Assembly (NCBI RefSeq): GCF_029937755.1 | Contig: NZ_JAPYPG010000001.1 | Coordinates: 248,001 to 312,000, forward strand | Length of the DNA: 64,000 nt | Source: Henriciella sp. | GTDB taxonomy: Bacteria; Pseudomonadota; Alphaproteobacteria; Caulobacterales; Hyphomonadaceae | Direction: 5' to 3' | Shown here: positions 17,477-26,389 of the stretch, in pieces | Layout of the letters: every line of letters starts with the position of its first letter | Position numbering within the stretch: the stretch's first letter is position 1 | Notes under the pieces: model-generated | Databases searched by the model: none | The model's input: only the letters and a program-made list of their open reading frames with translations | Told to the model about the DNA's origin: nothing | Translations under genes and position numbers: made by a program

Positions 17477-18757
17477 CTAGCGGGAGCCCACCACCTCGGT
17501 CTGCTTCTCGGCATCGACCTGCTTGGCGTACTCATTGTCCCGGTACTTCTTGAACTCGAGCCGCGCGATCGTGCGGTTGTGGACCTCGTCCGGCCCATCG
17601 GCCAGACGCATGGTCCGCATCGAGGCATAGGCACGCGCAAGCCCGTAGTCAGATGTCACACCGCCGCCACCATGCGCCTGGATCGCATCATCGATGATCT
17701 TGCAGGCCATGCGCGGGCCAGCGACCTTGATCATCGCGATCTCATTCTTGGCGACCTTGTTGCCGACCGTATCCATCATATAGGCGGCCTTGAGGGTGAG
17801 CAGGCGCGACATTTCGATATCGGTGCGAGCTTCGGCCACGCGCTGCTCCCAGACCGACTGTTCGGCGACTTTCTTGCCAAAAGCTTCGCGCGACAGCAGC
17901 CGCTTGCACATCTTCTCAAGCGCGACTTCCGCGCCGCCGATGGTGCGCATGCAGTGGTGGATCCGGCCAGGGCCAAGACGCCCCTGAGCGATCTCGAAGC
18001 CGCGGCCCTCACCGAGGATCAGGTTTTCTGCCGGTACGCGGACATCTTTCAGGATCACCTCGGCGTGGCCATGCGGAGCATCGTCATAGCCGAAGACCGG
18101 GAGCATCCGGACAATCTCGATGCCGGGTGCGTCCAGTGGCACCAGGATCTGACTTTGCTGCTTGTGGCGCTCTGCGGCCGGGGCGGTCTTACCCATCACG
18201 ATAGCGACCTTGCAGCGCCGGTCGCCCACACCGGAGGACCACCATTTACGGCCGTTGATGACGTATTCATCGCCATCGCGTTCGATGCGGGTTTCGATAT
18301 TGGTGGCGTCGGAAGAAGCCACCTGCGGCTCCGTCATAAGGAAGGCGGACCTGATTTCGCCTTCCATCAGGGGCTTCAGCCATTTCTTCTTCTGCTCCGG
18401 CGAACCGTAGCGAAGCAGCACTTCCATGTTGCCGGTGTCCGGCGCGGAGCAATTGAAAACTTCCGATGCCCAGCCCACACGGCCCATCAGCTCGGCAAGC
18501 GGGGCATATTCGAGATTGGAGAGGCCGGCGCCGCGATACTCGTCATCCTCATGCTCCGACGGCGGCATGAACATGTTCCAGAGGCCATCGGCCTTGGCGA
18601 TCTTCTTCTTGTCTTCAAGAATCTGCGGGATGGACCAGCGGTCCCCTTCCTCGTGCTGTTTCTCGTAAAGCTCCTGATTGGGAAAGACATGCTCGTCCAT
18701 GAAGTCGCTGACGCGCTTCATCCATTGCTTGGTCGTGTCGCTATATTCGAAATGCAT
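17477..18757 (-). CDS. Acyl-CoA dehydrogenase family protein
   Basis: 426 residues of the ACAD fold: FAD contacts in [16 protein letters not shown] and [12 protein letters not shown], the substrate region [24 protein letters not shown], and the C-terminal [30 protein letters not shown]. The sequence resembles the ACAD10/11-like subgroup, which has activity on longer or modified acyl-CoAs; the exact chain length is unknown. It catalyses alpha,beta-dehydrogenation, passing electrons to ETF. GGAGGAAG precedes the ATG. An 18-bp palindrome about 75 bases upstream suggests control by a TetR-type regulator. Confidence 0.93.
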   Translation of the reverse strand: MHFEYSDTTKQWMKRVSDFMDEHVFPNQELYEKQHEEGDRWSIPQILEDKKKIAKADGLWNMFMPPSEHEDDEYRGAGLSNLEYAPLAELMGRVGWASEVFNCSAPDTGNMEVLLRYGSPEQKKKWLKPLMEGEIRSAFLMTEPQVASSDATNIETRIERDGDEYVINGRKWWSSGVGDRRCKVAIVMGKTAPAAERHKQQSQILVPLDAPGIEIVRMLPVFGYDDAPHGHAEVILKDVRVPAENLILGEGRGFEIAQGRLGPGRIHHCMRTIGGAEVALEKMCKRLLSREAFGKKVAEQSVWEQRVAEARTDIEMSRLLTLKAAYMMDTVGNKVAKNEIAMIKVAGPRMACKIIDDAIQAHGGGGVTSDYGLARAYASMRTMRLADGPDEVHNRTIARLEFKKYRDNEYAKQVDAEKQTEVVGSR

Positions 18758-18832
18758 CGGGCTTCCTCCGTCGGTGTGTTTCTGACCTGTCTAACAAGGC
18801 AGGCCAGGGATCGAAAATCGTCGCACGAGATT

Positions 18833-18850
18833 TACTACACTAGTGAAGTA
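18833..18850. promoter_or_regulatory. 18-bp palindromic operator candidate upstream of the acyl-CoA dehydrogenase
   Basis: TACTACACTAGTGAAGTA is symmetric at all positions except one pair (the fifth base from each end). It lies 76 bases upstream of the acyl-CoA dehydrogenase ATG and 45 bases after the NUDIX stop. Size and symmetry suit TetR-family repressors of fatty-acid degradation; no such gene is in the window. Confidence 0.55.
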
Positions 18851-18895
18851 TTCTTCGAATAGGGAATTCTACGGATGCCGGAGAAGCGGCAAGGC

Positions 18896-19513
18896 CTAAC
18901 CGGGAAGCAAACCGGCAACGTCACGCGGCAGCTTGCCAGCCCGCGCCCTGGACAGAGCCGTGAGAACCATGAGCACAGTGAAGCTGTCGGTGATCTCGCC
19001 GTTGAGGCACATGGCTTCCAGATCCGTGATGGACACGCGACGCACATCCAGGTCTTCGCTCGCCTCAGGCATCGCCTGTCCTTCTGACAGCCCCCAGGCA
19101 ATGTAACCAATCGCACGTTCGTCACTGACGGAGTTGGACAGATGCCAGCTTCCAATTTCGTGCCAGTGATCAGCGCTCAATCCCGTCTCTTCCTTGAGCT
19201 CACGGCGCGCCGAATCCAGCGGTGCGACATCTTTCGGCCCACCGCCCTCTGGCAGCTCCCAGCTGTAGGTATCGAACGGAAACCGGTGCTGGCCGACCAG
19301 CCAGGTGAACCCATCCCTATCGACAGGCAGAACACCGATGGCAAGATTGGCGTAGCGCACGACACCATAGATCCCCGGCTCGCCATTAGGATGGGTCACA
19401 TCACTCGTTTCGACGCGGATCCATGGATTCTCAAAAGACAGTTCCGTGGCATGGACGTGCCATGGGCCATTGCGGCCTGTACGCTTTGTCTTGGAATTAT
19501 CCTGATCGGCCAT
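18896..19513 (-). CDS. NUDIX hydrolase (ADP-sugar pyrophosphatase-like)
   Basis: 205 residues from MADQDNSKTKRTGRNGPW. The Nudix box is GGGPKDVAPLDSARRELKEE followed by TGL; the REL-EE-TG metal-binding core is intact, while the less conserved first Glu is Val. WELPEGG and NSVSDERAIGYIA resemble ADP-ribose and related NDP-sugar pyrophosphatases. The frame is open 97 codons upstream; ATG at 19513 (or 19531) best fits the family. The gene starts 91 bases from the divergent TauE/SafE transporter. Confidence 0.87.
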   Translation of the reverse strand: MADQDNSKTKRTGRNGPWHVHATELSFENPWIRVETSDVTHPNGEPGIYGVVRYANLAIGVLPVDRDGFTWLVGQHRFPFDTYSWELPEGGGPKDVAPLDSARRELKEETGLSADHWHEIGSWHLSNSVSDERAIGYIAWGLSEGQAMPEASEDLDVRRVSITDLEAMCLNGEITDSFTVLMVLTALSRARAGKLPRDVAGLLPG

Positions 19514-19604
19514 GGCCCGAACCCTACGCATGCGCAGGGGCTTCGCAAAGGCCGCTTCGTGCTCAGGATGGCGAATCGAAGATTTGTAGCTTATTCGCCA
19601 CGTC

Positions 19605-20351
19605 ATGTCCTGGATCAGCGCCCTTGTCATTCTCATCGCCACGCTGATCACGGCCTTTATTTCCGGTATCTTCGGCATGGCGGGCGGGCTCATCCTTATG
19701 GGGGTTCTGACGGCCCTCTTACCGGTGGCGACAGCGATGATCGTGCATGGCGCGATCCAGATGGTCTCGAATGGCTGGCGCGCTTTCCTGCTTCGAAACC
19801 ACATCGACTGGCGGATTTTCGCGCGCTATGCGCTCGGCTCGCTGGTAGCCATCCTGTTGCTGATCCTGCTTGCCTGGCGCCCGAACAAGACCGTTGTGTA
19901 CCTTCTGCTTGGCATCACGCCGCTCATGGTCTGGGTGCCAAAATCCATCATTGATCTCGACATCCAGAAGCGCGGCCAGGCGGAAACCGCAGGCTTCCTC
20001 GTACAGGCGTTAAACACACTGGCTGGGGTCGCCGGGCCGCTGCTCGACCTCTTCTTCGTCCGAACCGGCATGACGCGCCAGGCGATCGTCGCAACCAAGT
20101 CAGCCACGCAGGTCATGGCGCATCTGGTCAAGATCGCCTTCTGGAGCGTTCCCGTCATTGCAGCCGCAGGCATCACCGCCATGCCTCCCCTCTGGCTGTT
20201 CGCGCTTGCCATCCCGATGTCGATGACGGGCACCTGGCTCGGCGGACTGGTGCTGGAGCGAATGAACGATGTCGATTTCAAGCGCTGGATGCGCTGGCTC
20301 GTCACCCTCATCGGCTGCATCTATCTCGCGCGGGCGGCAGGCTGGCTCTAG
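19605..20351 (+). CDS. TauE/SafE-family membrane transporter
   Basis: 248 residues with about seven hydrophobic segments, organised as two repeats typical of TauE/SafE (DUF81): ISGIFGMAGGLILMGVL in the first half and NTLAGVAGPLLDLFF in the second. Family members export sulfite, sulfoacetate or other organic anions; the substrate here is not evident since no sulfur-metabolism genes are near. The start at MSWISALVILI is the first Met of the hydrophobic N-terminus. It is convergent with the outer-membrane protein gene. Confidence 0.88.
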   Translation: MSWISALVILIATLITAFISGIFGMAGGLILMGVLTALLPVATAMIVHGAIQMVSNGWRAFLLRNHIDWRIFARYALGSLVAILLLILLAWRPNKTVVYLLLGITPLMVWVPKSIIDLDIQKRGQAETAGFLVQALNTLAGVAGPLLDLFFVRTGMTRQAIVATKSATQVMAHLVKIAFWSVPVIAAAGITAMPPLWLFALAIPMSMTGTWLGGLVLERMNDVDFKRWMRWLVTLIGCIYLARAAGWL

Positions 20352-20353
20352 CC

Positions 20354-20392
20354 AAAAAAAAGCGCCGGTCCCTCCTTCTGAGGAACCGGCGC
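20354..20392 (-). terminator. Rho-independent terminator of the outer-membrane protein gene
   Basis: On the minus strand GCGCCGGT pairs with ACCGGCGC (20392-20385 with 20369-20362) and is followed by eight T (20361-20354). It sits between two convergent genes, 28 bases past the minus-strand stop. Confidence 0.93.
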
Positions 20393-20419
20393 CATGCGAT
20401 ATCGCAAGAGGGTCAGTGC

Positions 20420-21055
20420 TTAGAACTTGTAACCAGCACTGATCATTGCGGCATGGGTGTCGGTTTCATCGAACCCATACCAGGTGTAGTCACCACGAAT
20501 GACCCAGCTCTCGGTCAGGTCGAACTCGGCACCGGCACCAAGGGCGGCGCCATCGGCGGAATCTTCAACCGTGGCAATGTCGGTGCCGCCCGGCGTAGTC
20601 ACAGTCGCATCAAGGTCGACGTAGGCATAACCTGCACGGGCGAAAACGTCGAACCGATCCGTAACCGGCATTGACGCTTTGCCGTAGAGGCCAACGAGAT
20701 AGTTGAGACCGACGTCGCCGGACGCGGCGATCGTGTCTTCGAAGTCACCGTCATTATTGTCGTCGAAGTTAAAATCGTCTTCGTCGACATTGTAATCGAA
20801 CTCTCCATCATCGATGCCCGACGTGATGTCGCCTTCGATGCTGAAGTTCGGGCTGAACTGGTAACCGGCACGTGCCGTGATGGCGTTCGTGTCGACACCG
20901 GAATCGGCACCATCCGGCTTGATATCCAGATAGCTGTAGCCGCCCTGGAGGTAGAAGCCGCTGTCTTCGTTGCCATAGCCCTGCGCCTGTGCGGCACCAG
21001 CGGCGACCGTCATGGCGCCTGCTGCGGTGGCACCGATGAGAAGATGTTTAAGCAT
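20420..21055 (-). CDS. Outer-membrane beta-barrel protein (OmpA-like/opacity type)
   Basis: 211 residues from MLKHLLIGATAAGAMTVAAG; signal peptide cleaved at AQAQG. The mature protein alternates beta strands with acidic loops and ends GYKF, a C-terminal Phe as in barrel proteins. Eight strands are expected for this length (YGNEDSGFYLQGGYSYLDI first, WVIRGDYTWYGF near the end). A loop at about 90-110 is very Asp-rich (DEDDFNFDDNNDGDF) and could bind calcium. GAGGAAA before the ATG at 21055 decides the start over the ATG five codons earlier. Confidence 0.87.
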   Translation of the reverse strand: MLKHLLIGATAAGAMTVAAGAAQAQGYGNEDSGFYLQGGYSYLDIKPDGADSGVDTNAITARAGYQFSPNFSIEGDITSGIDDGEFDYNVDEDDFNFDDNNDGDFEDTIAASGDVGLNYLVGLYGKASMPVTDRFDVFARAGYAYVDLDATVTTPGGTDIATVEDSADGAALGAGAEFDLTESWVIRGDYTWYGFDETDTHAAMISAGYKF

Positions 21056-21070
21056 GGGAGGTTTCCTCAT

Positions 21071-21365
21071 TCTGAGTTTACTTTATTTGCCCCGGCCCGA
21101 TGACCGGAACTGGACCTCAAACGAGGCTGAAACAAGGCACGTTCCCACGTCTACGGACATGCCACTGCACATGTGGCAGTTGAGCATCACTTTCTGTAAT
21201 TTAATTTAACAATTACAGAAGGTTAAAGCCCCTTTGATCGCCGGTTAACGGGGCGAATACGAGTTGGTCTACAGGGATCTTCGGGACTGCATCGCAGAGC
21301 TGGATTGGCGTGTTCAACGGCCCCTCCATCCCGTCACGGCATACCGTGGAAACTGGCGGCATTAT
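21071..21365. other. Non-coding region with two inverted repeats
   Basis: This 295-bp gap between the outer-membrane protein and tRNA deaminase genes holds no gene. It has a small dyad (TGCCAC 21160-21165 with GTGGCA 21173-21178) and a perfect 10-bp AT-rich inverted repeat (TTCTGTAATT 21193-21202 with AATTACAGAA 21212-21221). Both lie 105-170 bp upstream of the outer-membrane protein start. They may be regulator sites or leader-RNA structure. Confidence 0.5.
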
Positions 21366-21830
21366 TCAGACTGACCGCCGCGCGCGGAAGAAATCTCTGA
21401 GGATGCCAGCAGCCTCATCGGCATGGACTTCGTCACGAGACACGGTGGGACGCCAATGACAGGTCGGCTGCTCGAAAAAGCGCGGGCCGTGCAAGACCGC
21501 TCCGCCTTTCTCGTCAGAGGCCGCGAAGACGAGCCGGCCGATACGGGCGAAACTGATTGCGCCTGCGCACATCGCGCATGGCTCAAGCGTCACGTAAAGC
21601 GTCGCTCCGGTCAGCCGGTAATTGCCAACCGCCTGCGAGGCGGCGCGAAGGGCAGCAATCTCGGCATGCGCGGTCGGATCGTGTGCGGCGATCGGGCCGT
21701 TGCGGCCCTCTCCCAGCACGGCACCGGTCTCTTCATCGCAGACCACTGCTCCGACCGGCACCTCGCCAGCTTCGGCAGCCTCGCGCGCCAACTCTATCGC
21801 ACGATGCATCATCTCATCGTCTCTGCTCAT
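21366..21830 (-). CDS. tadA: tRNA adenosine(34) deaminase TadA
   Basis: 154 residues from MSRDDEMMHRAIELAREAAE. Zinc-deaminase signature: HAE in DPTAHAEIAALR and PCAMC in TLEPCAMCAGAI; EVPVGAVV is the substrate-loop strand. It converts A34 to inosine in tRNA-Arg(ACG), an essential step for wobble decoding. The frame opens 14 codons earlier, but the family start is 21830. It is divergent from rsmD with 63 bases between the starts. Unrelated to the pilus tadA ATPase. Confidence 0.94.
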   Translation of the reverse strand: MSRDDEMMHRAIELAREAAEAGEVPVGAVVCDEETGAVLGEGRNGPIAAHDPTAHAEIAALRAASQAVGNYRLTGATLYVTLEPCAMCAGAISFARIGRLVFAASDEKGGAVLHGPRFFEQPTCHWRPTVSRDEVHADEAAGILRDFFRARRSV

Positions 21831-21893
21831 CGCTCTGCCCATACACCGAAGCCTGCTTCCTTGCACGCGCATCGGGTGCTAAGGGCGCTTCCC

Positions 21894-22454
21894 ATGCGCA
21901 TCATCTCAGGACGTTACAAGGGTCAGGCCCTCTCCGCCCCCAAAGGCCGTAATACACGACCAACCTCAGACAGGGCGCGGGAAAGTCTTTTCAACGTACT
22001 TGCCCACGCCAGCTGGGCTCCTCCGCTGGAAGACGCGCGGGTCATTGATCTGTTTGCAGGGTCGGGGGCTTTGGGATTCGAAGCCATGTCGCGCGGGGCC
22101 GCATTCTGCCTCTTCGTGGAAACCGATAGCGGTGCGCGCGGCGCAATTCGTGACAATGTCGAAGCGTTCCAGCTCTTCGGCAACACTCGCATTCACCGGC
22201 GCAGTGCCACTGATCTCGGCCCCAAGCCGGCAGGCGTGGGCCAGCCATTCACGCTCGCTTTCCTGGACCCGCCTTATCATCAGGGACTTGTCGCGCCGTG
22301 CCTGCAAAACCTCCTCACCGGCCAATGGCTGGCGGAAGAGGCCATCGCAGTTGTCGAGACAGATGCGAAAGAAGACTTCGAGCATGAAGGCTGGGAAGTG
22401 CTGGACGAGCGAAGCGCGGGCAAAGCCAGACTGACCATTCTCAGACCGGCCTGA
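21894..22454 (+). CDS. rsmD: 16S rRNA (guanine(966)-N2)-methyltransferase RsmD
   Basis: 186 residues from MRIISGRYKGQALSAPKG, the standard RsmD opening, with TRPTSDRARESLFNVL, the SAM-binding DLFAGSGALGFEAMSRGA and catalytic motif LDPPY. It methylates G966 of 16S rRNA during 30S assembly. The open frame begins far upstream inside the divergent tadA gene and is not the real start. It ends 7 bases before the convergent patatin stop. A pseudouridine synthase, its common partner, is not seen. Confidence 0.94.
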   Translation: MRIISGRYKGQALSAPKGRNTRPTSDRARESLFNVLAHASWAPPLEDARVIDLFAGSGALGFEAMSRGAAFCLFVETDSGARGAIRDNVEAFQLFGNTRIHRRSATDLGPKPAGVGQPFTLAFLDPPYHQGLVAPCLQNLLTGQWLAEEAIAVVETDAKEDFEHEGWEVLDERSAGKARLTILRPA

Positions 22455-22461
22455 GGCCTTC

Positions 22462-23508
22462 TTAGTCGTCCAGGAAATCCTGATGAATATCGAGGCTCGA
22501 CTGCTTGCCGACCAGAGGCTGGCACGTGTCGATCCAGTCTTCAGCATAGCTGCGGCCCTTGTCGCGCAGTTCGCTCAGAAACGGCCAGCTCGTGTCGTAT
22601 TTCGATTCAAGCCTGAGCTCCCGCAGGCTCTCGCCGCCCCGGATCGCGTGGATATTCACTTTGCGGTATTCGCTGCGCACTGCCTTTGTGAGCAGGTTCT
22701 TGTTGAGCAGCTTCTGCACGAAGGCAATCGCGCGCAACTCTCCCAGAAGGGACGCATTGAAGGTGATCTCGTTCAGCCGGTCCTGGATCTCGCCGGCAGA
22801 CCGCGGGGTTCCCGGACGTTCGATCGGGTTAAGCGTGACAAGGATCACATCCTTCGGCGCATCCGTATAGAAAAGCGGGAAGAGCGATGGATTACCGAGA
22901 TACCCGCCATCCCAGTAGGGCACACCGTCAATCTCCACGGCCCGGAAGGTCTGTGGCAGACAAGCCGAAGCAAGCAAAGCTTCTGCTGTGATGTCTCCCT
23001 CTTCAAAGATGCGCACCTTTCCGGTCTCGACATTCGTCGCAGCCACAAATAGCCGCACGCTCGAGGCCCGCACGGCGTCAAAGTCGATACAGTCGCGTAC
23101 GGTTTCCCTTAGCGGGTTGAAGTCGAACGGGTTGAGATCGTACGGGCTCAGCAGGGAGGTAATCGCCGTTGCGAAACTGTGAGGCGTCCACGGTGTAAAC
23201 GGGTTGTTCGCCATAAAGTCGGAAGCCGCATTGCTTGGCATCAGCGCATCAAGCGGGGCGCCACGCCGGGAAATCTCCTTCCAGAAGGATTCCAGCGCCG
23301 CACGGGCACCTTCTGGCCCATCCTTCTCGAGCCCCGTCAGATAGGCTGCCGCATTCATGGCTCCCGCGGAGGTCGCCGTGATCGCCCTGATGTCCAGGGT
23401 CTCGCACTCACTAAGCCTTTCCAGAACGCCCCAGGTGAAGGCGCCATGGGCACCGCCCCCTTGCAAAGCAAGACTGACAGGCTTGGGTTTGGGAGCAGAG
23501 CGCGCCAT
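22462..23508 (-). CDS. Patatin-like phospholipase with DUF3734 C-terminus
   Basis: 348 residues. The patatin domain (about 10-210) has the oxyanion GGGAHG, the nucleophile elbow TATSAGAMNAAAY (Ser in A-T-S-A-G, the usual first Gly being Ala), and the Asp of the catalytic dyad in WDGGYLGN. The region after about 215 (NPIERPGTPRSAGEIQDRLNEITFN) matches the DUF3734 tail of bacterial patatins. It likely cleaves acyl groups from phospholipids or storage lipids. No signal peptide. GGAGG lies before the ATG. Confidence 0.9.
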   Translation of the reverse strand: MARSAPKPKPVSLALQGGGAHGAFTWGVLERLSECETLDIRAITATSAGAMNAAAYLTGLEKDGPEGARAALESFWKEISRRGAPLDALMPSNAASDFMANNPFTPWTPHSFATAITSLLSPYDLNPFDFNPLRETVRDCIDFDAVRASSVRLFVAATNVETGKVRIFEEGDITAEALLASACLPQTFRAVEIDGVPYWDGGYLGNPSLFPLFYTDAPKDVILVTLNPIERPGTPRSAGEIQDRLNEITFNASLLGELRAIAFVQKLLNKNLLTKAVRSEYRKVNIHAIRGGESLRELRLESKYDTSWPFLSELRDKGRSYAEDWIDTCQPLVGKQSSLDIHQDFLDD

Positions 23509-23554
23509 AAGGCCTCCTTCAGACTTGGCTTAGGAAGTGCCGCAGGAACGCTCA

Positions 23555-24004
23555 ATGGCAAAAATACGAAAACAGCCGCAGCCGGTGGAAGGACTGCGTC
23601 CGCAGGCGGCCGTTGGTGTGGTCTGCATAAGGGACGGGCAGGTCCTTCTCATTCGCCGCGGTACGCCACCAATGACAGGCGAGTGGTCACTCCCGGGCGG
23701 GCGGATCGAACCGGGTGAACCAGCGCGTCAGGCGGCCTTGCGGGAATTGTACGAAGAAACCGGCGTGGAAGCCGAGATTACGGGTCTTGTCGATGTCGTT
23801 GATGCCATTGTCGAAAATCGTGAAGGCACGCTTGTTACCCGCCACTATGTGCTCTGCGATTTCGCTGCGCGGTGGCGTTCTGGCGAGCCTGTCGCTGGTG
23901 ACGACGCTGCAGATGCGCGCTTTTTTCCGCTCGACGCGCTGGACGATTTGAAGCTGTGGGATGAGACTGAACGGGTCATACACGCCGCCATCGCGCTTGG
24001 TTGA
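23555..24004 (+). CDS. NUDIX hydrolase (ADP-ribose pyrophosphatase-like)
   Basis: 149 residues from MAKIRKQPQPVEGLRPQAAV. The complete Nudix box is present: GGRIEPGEPARQAALRELYE then ETGVE, preceded by the strand MTGEWSLPGG. It matches small ADP-ribose/NDP-X pyrophosphatases. CAGGAA precedes ATG at 23555; six extra codons upstream are less likely. It is divergent from the patatin gene with a 46-bp spacer. Confidence 0.9.
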   Translation: MAKIRKQPQPVEGLRPQAAVGVVCIRDGQVLLIRRGTPPMTGEWSLPGGRIEPGEPARQAALRELYEETGVEAEITGLVDVVDAIVENREGTLVTRHYVLCDFAARWRSGEPVAGDDAADARFFPLDALDDLKLWDETERVIHAAIALG

Positions 24005-24088
24005 GCCCTTCCATGGCGCCCCCTAACGTGTCATATTACTGTTGTAGTGCTCCACCCGAGAGAGCGCACAAGGGAGGCTCGACGTGCG

Positions 24089-25021
24089 GTGAAACGCATC
24101 CTCGCAATGCTGGCTGGACTGGCGGCGATTATCGTTTTCGCTGCAGCAGCCAATGCGAGCCAGGACAGCACCATTCCCTTCGAGATGACGGCAACCGGCC
24201 ATCTGGTCGTTGATGTCACGCTGAATGGCGAGATGGAAAGCCGCGCCATCGTCGATACAGGCGCAACATTCGCTCTGATCGATCACAGGACGGCCGCCTC
24301 CATCGGCGCCGTACCGGACGAACTTGCGCCGACCATCGATATTATCGGACTTGGCACGGTTGGCACTTTCCCGGTGATCGAGGTCGGGTCGATCACCTTC
24401 GGTGACGTATCGATGTCGGACATGACCGCGGCTTACAACTCGCAGTACCCGCTGCCGGGCGCGCGCAATGTCATTCCGGCCTCAGGCATCCCCCACAGGA
24501 CCCTTGATTTCGACTTCAAGAACTCGCGCTTACGCGCCTATGACCGCCGCCCTATCCGGCTGCATAATTCCACGACCAGCCGTCTTCCGGTCCAGTGGAT
24601 CGCGACGCTTCCCTTCATTGAACTGACCGTCAACGGGCGCAAAGGACTGGCCCTTATCGATACCGGGTCTAGCGTGAGCTACATCAACTCTGCCTTTGCC
24701 GAAAACGCGGCGAAATCTCCTGAAGACTTCCGCACGCTGGAACTTGTCGGCGCCACCGGCAATGTCATCCCGCTTCGTGTGCTGCGCAGCCGCAGGTTCG
24801 AACTGGGGGACTTTCGCATCCGGCGCCTCGATGTCATCGTTTCCGACCCGGAATTCCTGTCATATTACGGGCTCGAGGGTCAGCCTGTCATGGTTCTCGG
24901 GCTGGACATTCTCAAACAGTTTCGCCTTCAGCTGGACCGGGAGACGAGCGAACTGAGGATAAGCCGACCCGGCTTGTCCCGGCGCAACAGTGCAGGCTTC
25001 AGCATGTGGGCGCGGCAATAG
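24089..25021 (+). CDS. Secreted retropepsin-like aspartic protease with two protease half-domains
   Basis: About 310 residues from a GTG start (MKRILAMLAGLAAIIVFAAA as translated), giving a proper signal peptide; GGAGG lies 11 bases before it. Two catalytic Asp-Thr-Gly motifs are visible, IVDTGATFALID (about 67) and LIDTGSSVSYIN (about 192), so one chain carries both halves of an aspartic protease, as in the bacterial pepsin-retropepsin group. Flap-like GLGTVG and hydrophobic VMVLGLDIL segments fit. Location periplasmic or envelope; the substrate is unknown. Confidence 0.85.
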   Translation: MKRILAMLAGLAAIIVFAAAANASQDSTIPFEMTATGHLVVDVTLNGEMESRAIVDTGATFALIDHRTAASIGAVPDELAPTIDIIGLGTVGTFPVIEVGSITFGDVSMSDMTAAYNSQYPLPGARNVIPASGIPHRTLDFDFKNSRLRAYDRRPIRLHNSTTSRLPVQWIATLPFIELTVNGRKGLALIDTGSSVSYINSAFAENAAKSPEDFRTLELVGATGNVIPLRVLRSRRFELGDFRIRRLDVIVSDPEFLSYYGLEGQPVMVLGLDILKQFRLQLDRETSELRISRPGLSRRNSAGFSMWARQ

Positions 25022-25114
25022 TCTGCATCGGCCCGGTGAGTTTCCCTTCAGTAAGCGTTGAAAATCGCCAAGGCTTCTTCCTTTATGCCCACAACAGACA
25101 AAGGGAGTTACAGC

Positions 25115-25900
25115 ATGGCATACGCACCATTCGATCTGACGGGCAAGGTGGCCCTCGTCACCGGCGGCAATCGCGGGATTGGCTACGGCATGGCAGAGGC
25201 TCTGGCGGCCTCCAATGCTCACGTGGCGATCTGGGGTCGCAAGGACGCTGCAAACAAGGAAGCCGTGGACACCTTGTCGAAGCTGGGCGGCGGGGATGTG
25301 AAAGCCTGGAGCGTGGACGTTGCAGACGAGTCCGCGGTGGTCGATGCCATGAAGGCAACCGTCGATGCGTTCGGTCGCGTCGATTCCTGCTTCGCCAATG
25401 CCGGTGTGGGTTTCGGGGCCTCCAGCTTTGCTGAAATGGATACCGAGACCTGGAACAAGAACATGGCCGTCAATCTCGACGGCGCATTCTGGACGCTGCG
25501 CGAAACGGTAAAGCACATTACCGAACGCGCCAAGGCCGGGGACCCCGGTGGGTCACTTGTCGGTGTTGCCTCGCTGGCAGCCATCGAAGGGGCCGCACGC
25601 AACCAGGCTTATGCTGCGACCAAAGGCGGCCTGATTTCGATGCTGAAAGCCATCGCGGTCGAGACGGCACGCTACGGCATTCGGGCGAATGCCATCCTGC
25701 CGGGCTGGATCGCGACGGACATGACGGAAACTGCACAGAATACCGAAGTCTTCCAGACTAAGGTCATTTCGCGCGTACCGGCGCGCCGCTGGGGCGAACC
25801 CAAGGATTTTGGCGGGGTCGCTGTCTACCTCGCATCCGAGGCGTCGTCCTACCATTCCGGGGACACATTCGTCGTTGATGGCGGCTACTCGATCTTCTGA
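25115..25900 (+). CDS. SDR-family oxidoreductase
   Basis: 261 residues from MAYAPFDLTGKVALVTGGNRG. Classical SDR: TGGNRGIGYG cofactor motif, NAGVG, catalytic Ser (VGVASLAAIEG), Tyr-x3-Lys in AYAATKGG, and C-terminal GDTFVVDGGYSIF. NAD(P)H preference cannot be fixed. The start at 25115 is chosen over the earlier in-frame ATG because AAAGGGAG precedes it. It likely reduces or oxidises a small ketone/alcohol or acyl-thioester. No linked pathway genes. Confidence 0.9.
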   Translation: MAYAPFDLTGKVALVTGGNRGIGYGMAEALAASNAHVAIWGRKDAANKEAVDTLSKLGGGDVKAWSVDVADESAVVDAMKATVDAFGRVDSCFANAGVGFGASSFAEMDTETWNKNMAVNLDGAFWTLRETVKHITERAKAGDPGGSLVGVASLAAIEGAARNQAYAATKGGLISMLKAIAVETARYGIRANAILPGWIATDMTETAQNTEVFQTKVISRVPARRWGEPKDFGGVAVYLASEASSYHSGDTFVVDGGYSIF

Positions 25901-25911
25901 TCCAACGCTGC

Positions 25912-26223
25912 CTACTGCGGCATGCCACCTTCCGGCGTCGTTTCCGGCTCGGTCACAGGATCTGAGTCCGGAGACGTTGTCTCGCTCCCGGCGGGATCGA
26001 GTTCGATATCGGTTTCCGGAGTCGGAATAACCTCTTCAGCAGGGTCACGGCTTGGCGCGGTCTCCTGTTCGAGAACAGGGTCGGTCATGGTCTCGCCTTC
26101 CGGCATCGCATATTCCGGCGTGGCGGCGGTTTCGTCGACCGTAGTCTCGATATCTTCGTCATTGCCGCATGCGCCGATCAGAATGACAATACCGGCCAAC
26201 AGTATCAGGCGGAGAAGGGACAT
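25912..26223 (-). CDS. Small acidic lipoprotein
   Basis: 103 residues with lipobox IGAC (Cys19) after a hydrophobic stretch. The rest is a low-complexity Glu/Asp/Thr/Pro-rich chain (PETDIELDPAGSETTSPDSD), so probably disordered and anchored to the outer membrane by lipid. Such chains resemble other alphaproteobacterial surface-linker lipoproteins but no family is recognised. AGGAGACAG precedes the ATG. It is convergent with the SDR gene, 11 bases apart. Confidence 0.7.
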   Translation of the reverse strand: MSLLRLILLAGIVILIGACGNDEDIETTVDETAATPEYAMPEGETMTDPVLEQETAPSRDPAEEVIPTPETDIELDPAGSETTSPDSDPVTEPETTPEGGMPQ

Positions 26224-26389
26224 GATCTGTCTCCTGCTGCTATGACGCCCCGCGGCGCCGATCTGTGTTCGGGTATTCAGCGCCGCAACTGCAAAAATGT
26301 TCCCCTTTTCCGATGCCCTGCCCCAGCGGGACGGCTTGGCAAGTCTTCGTTGCGGGGTGATTCAGGGAGAAAATCTGGAGGACCTTGAG

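Noticed and set aside
17399-18862. 487-codon open frame on the plus strand opposite the acyl-CoA dehydrogenase
   Set aside because: It mirrors a gene with a clear family match; GC-rich codon bias opens the antisense frame. No ribosome binding site or recognisable protein.
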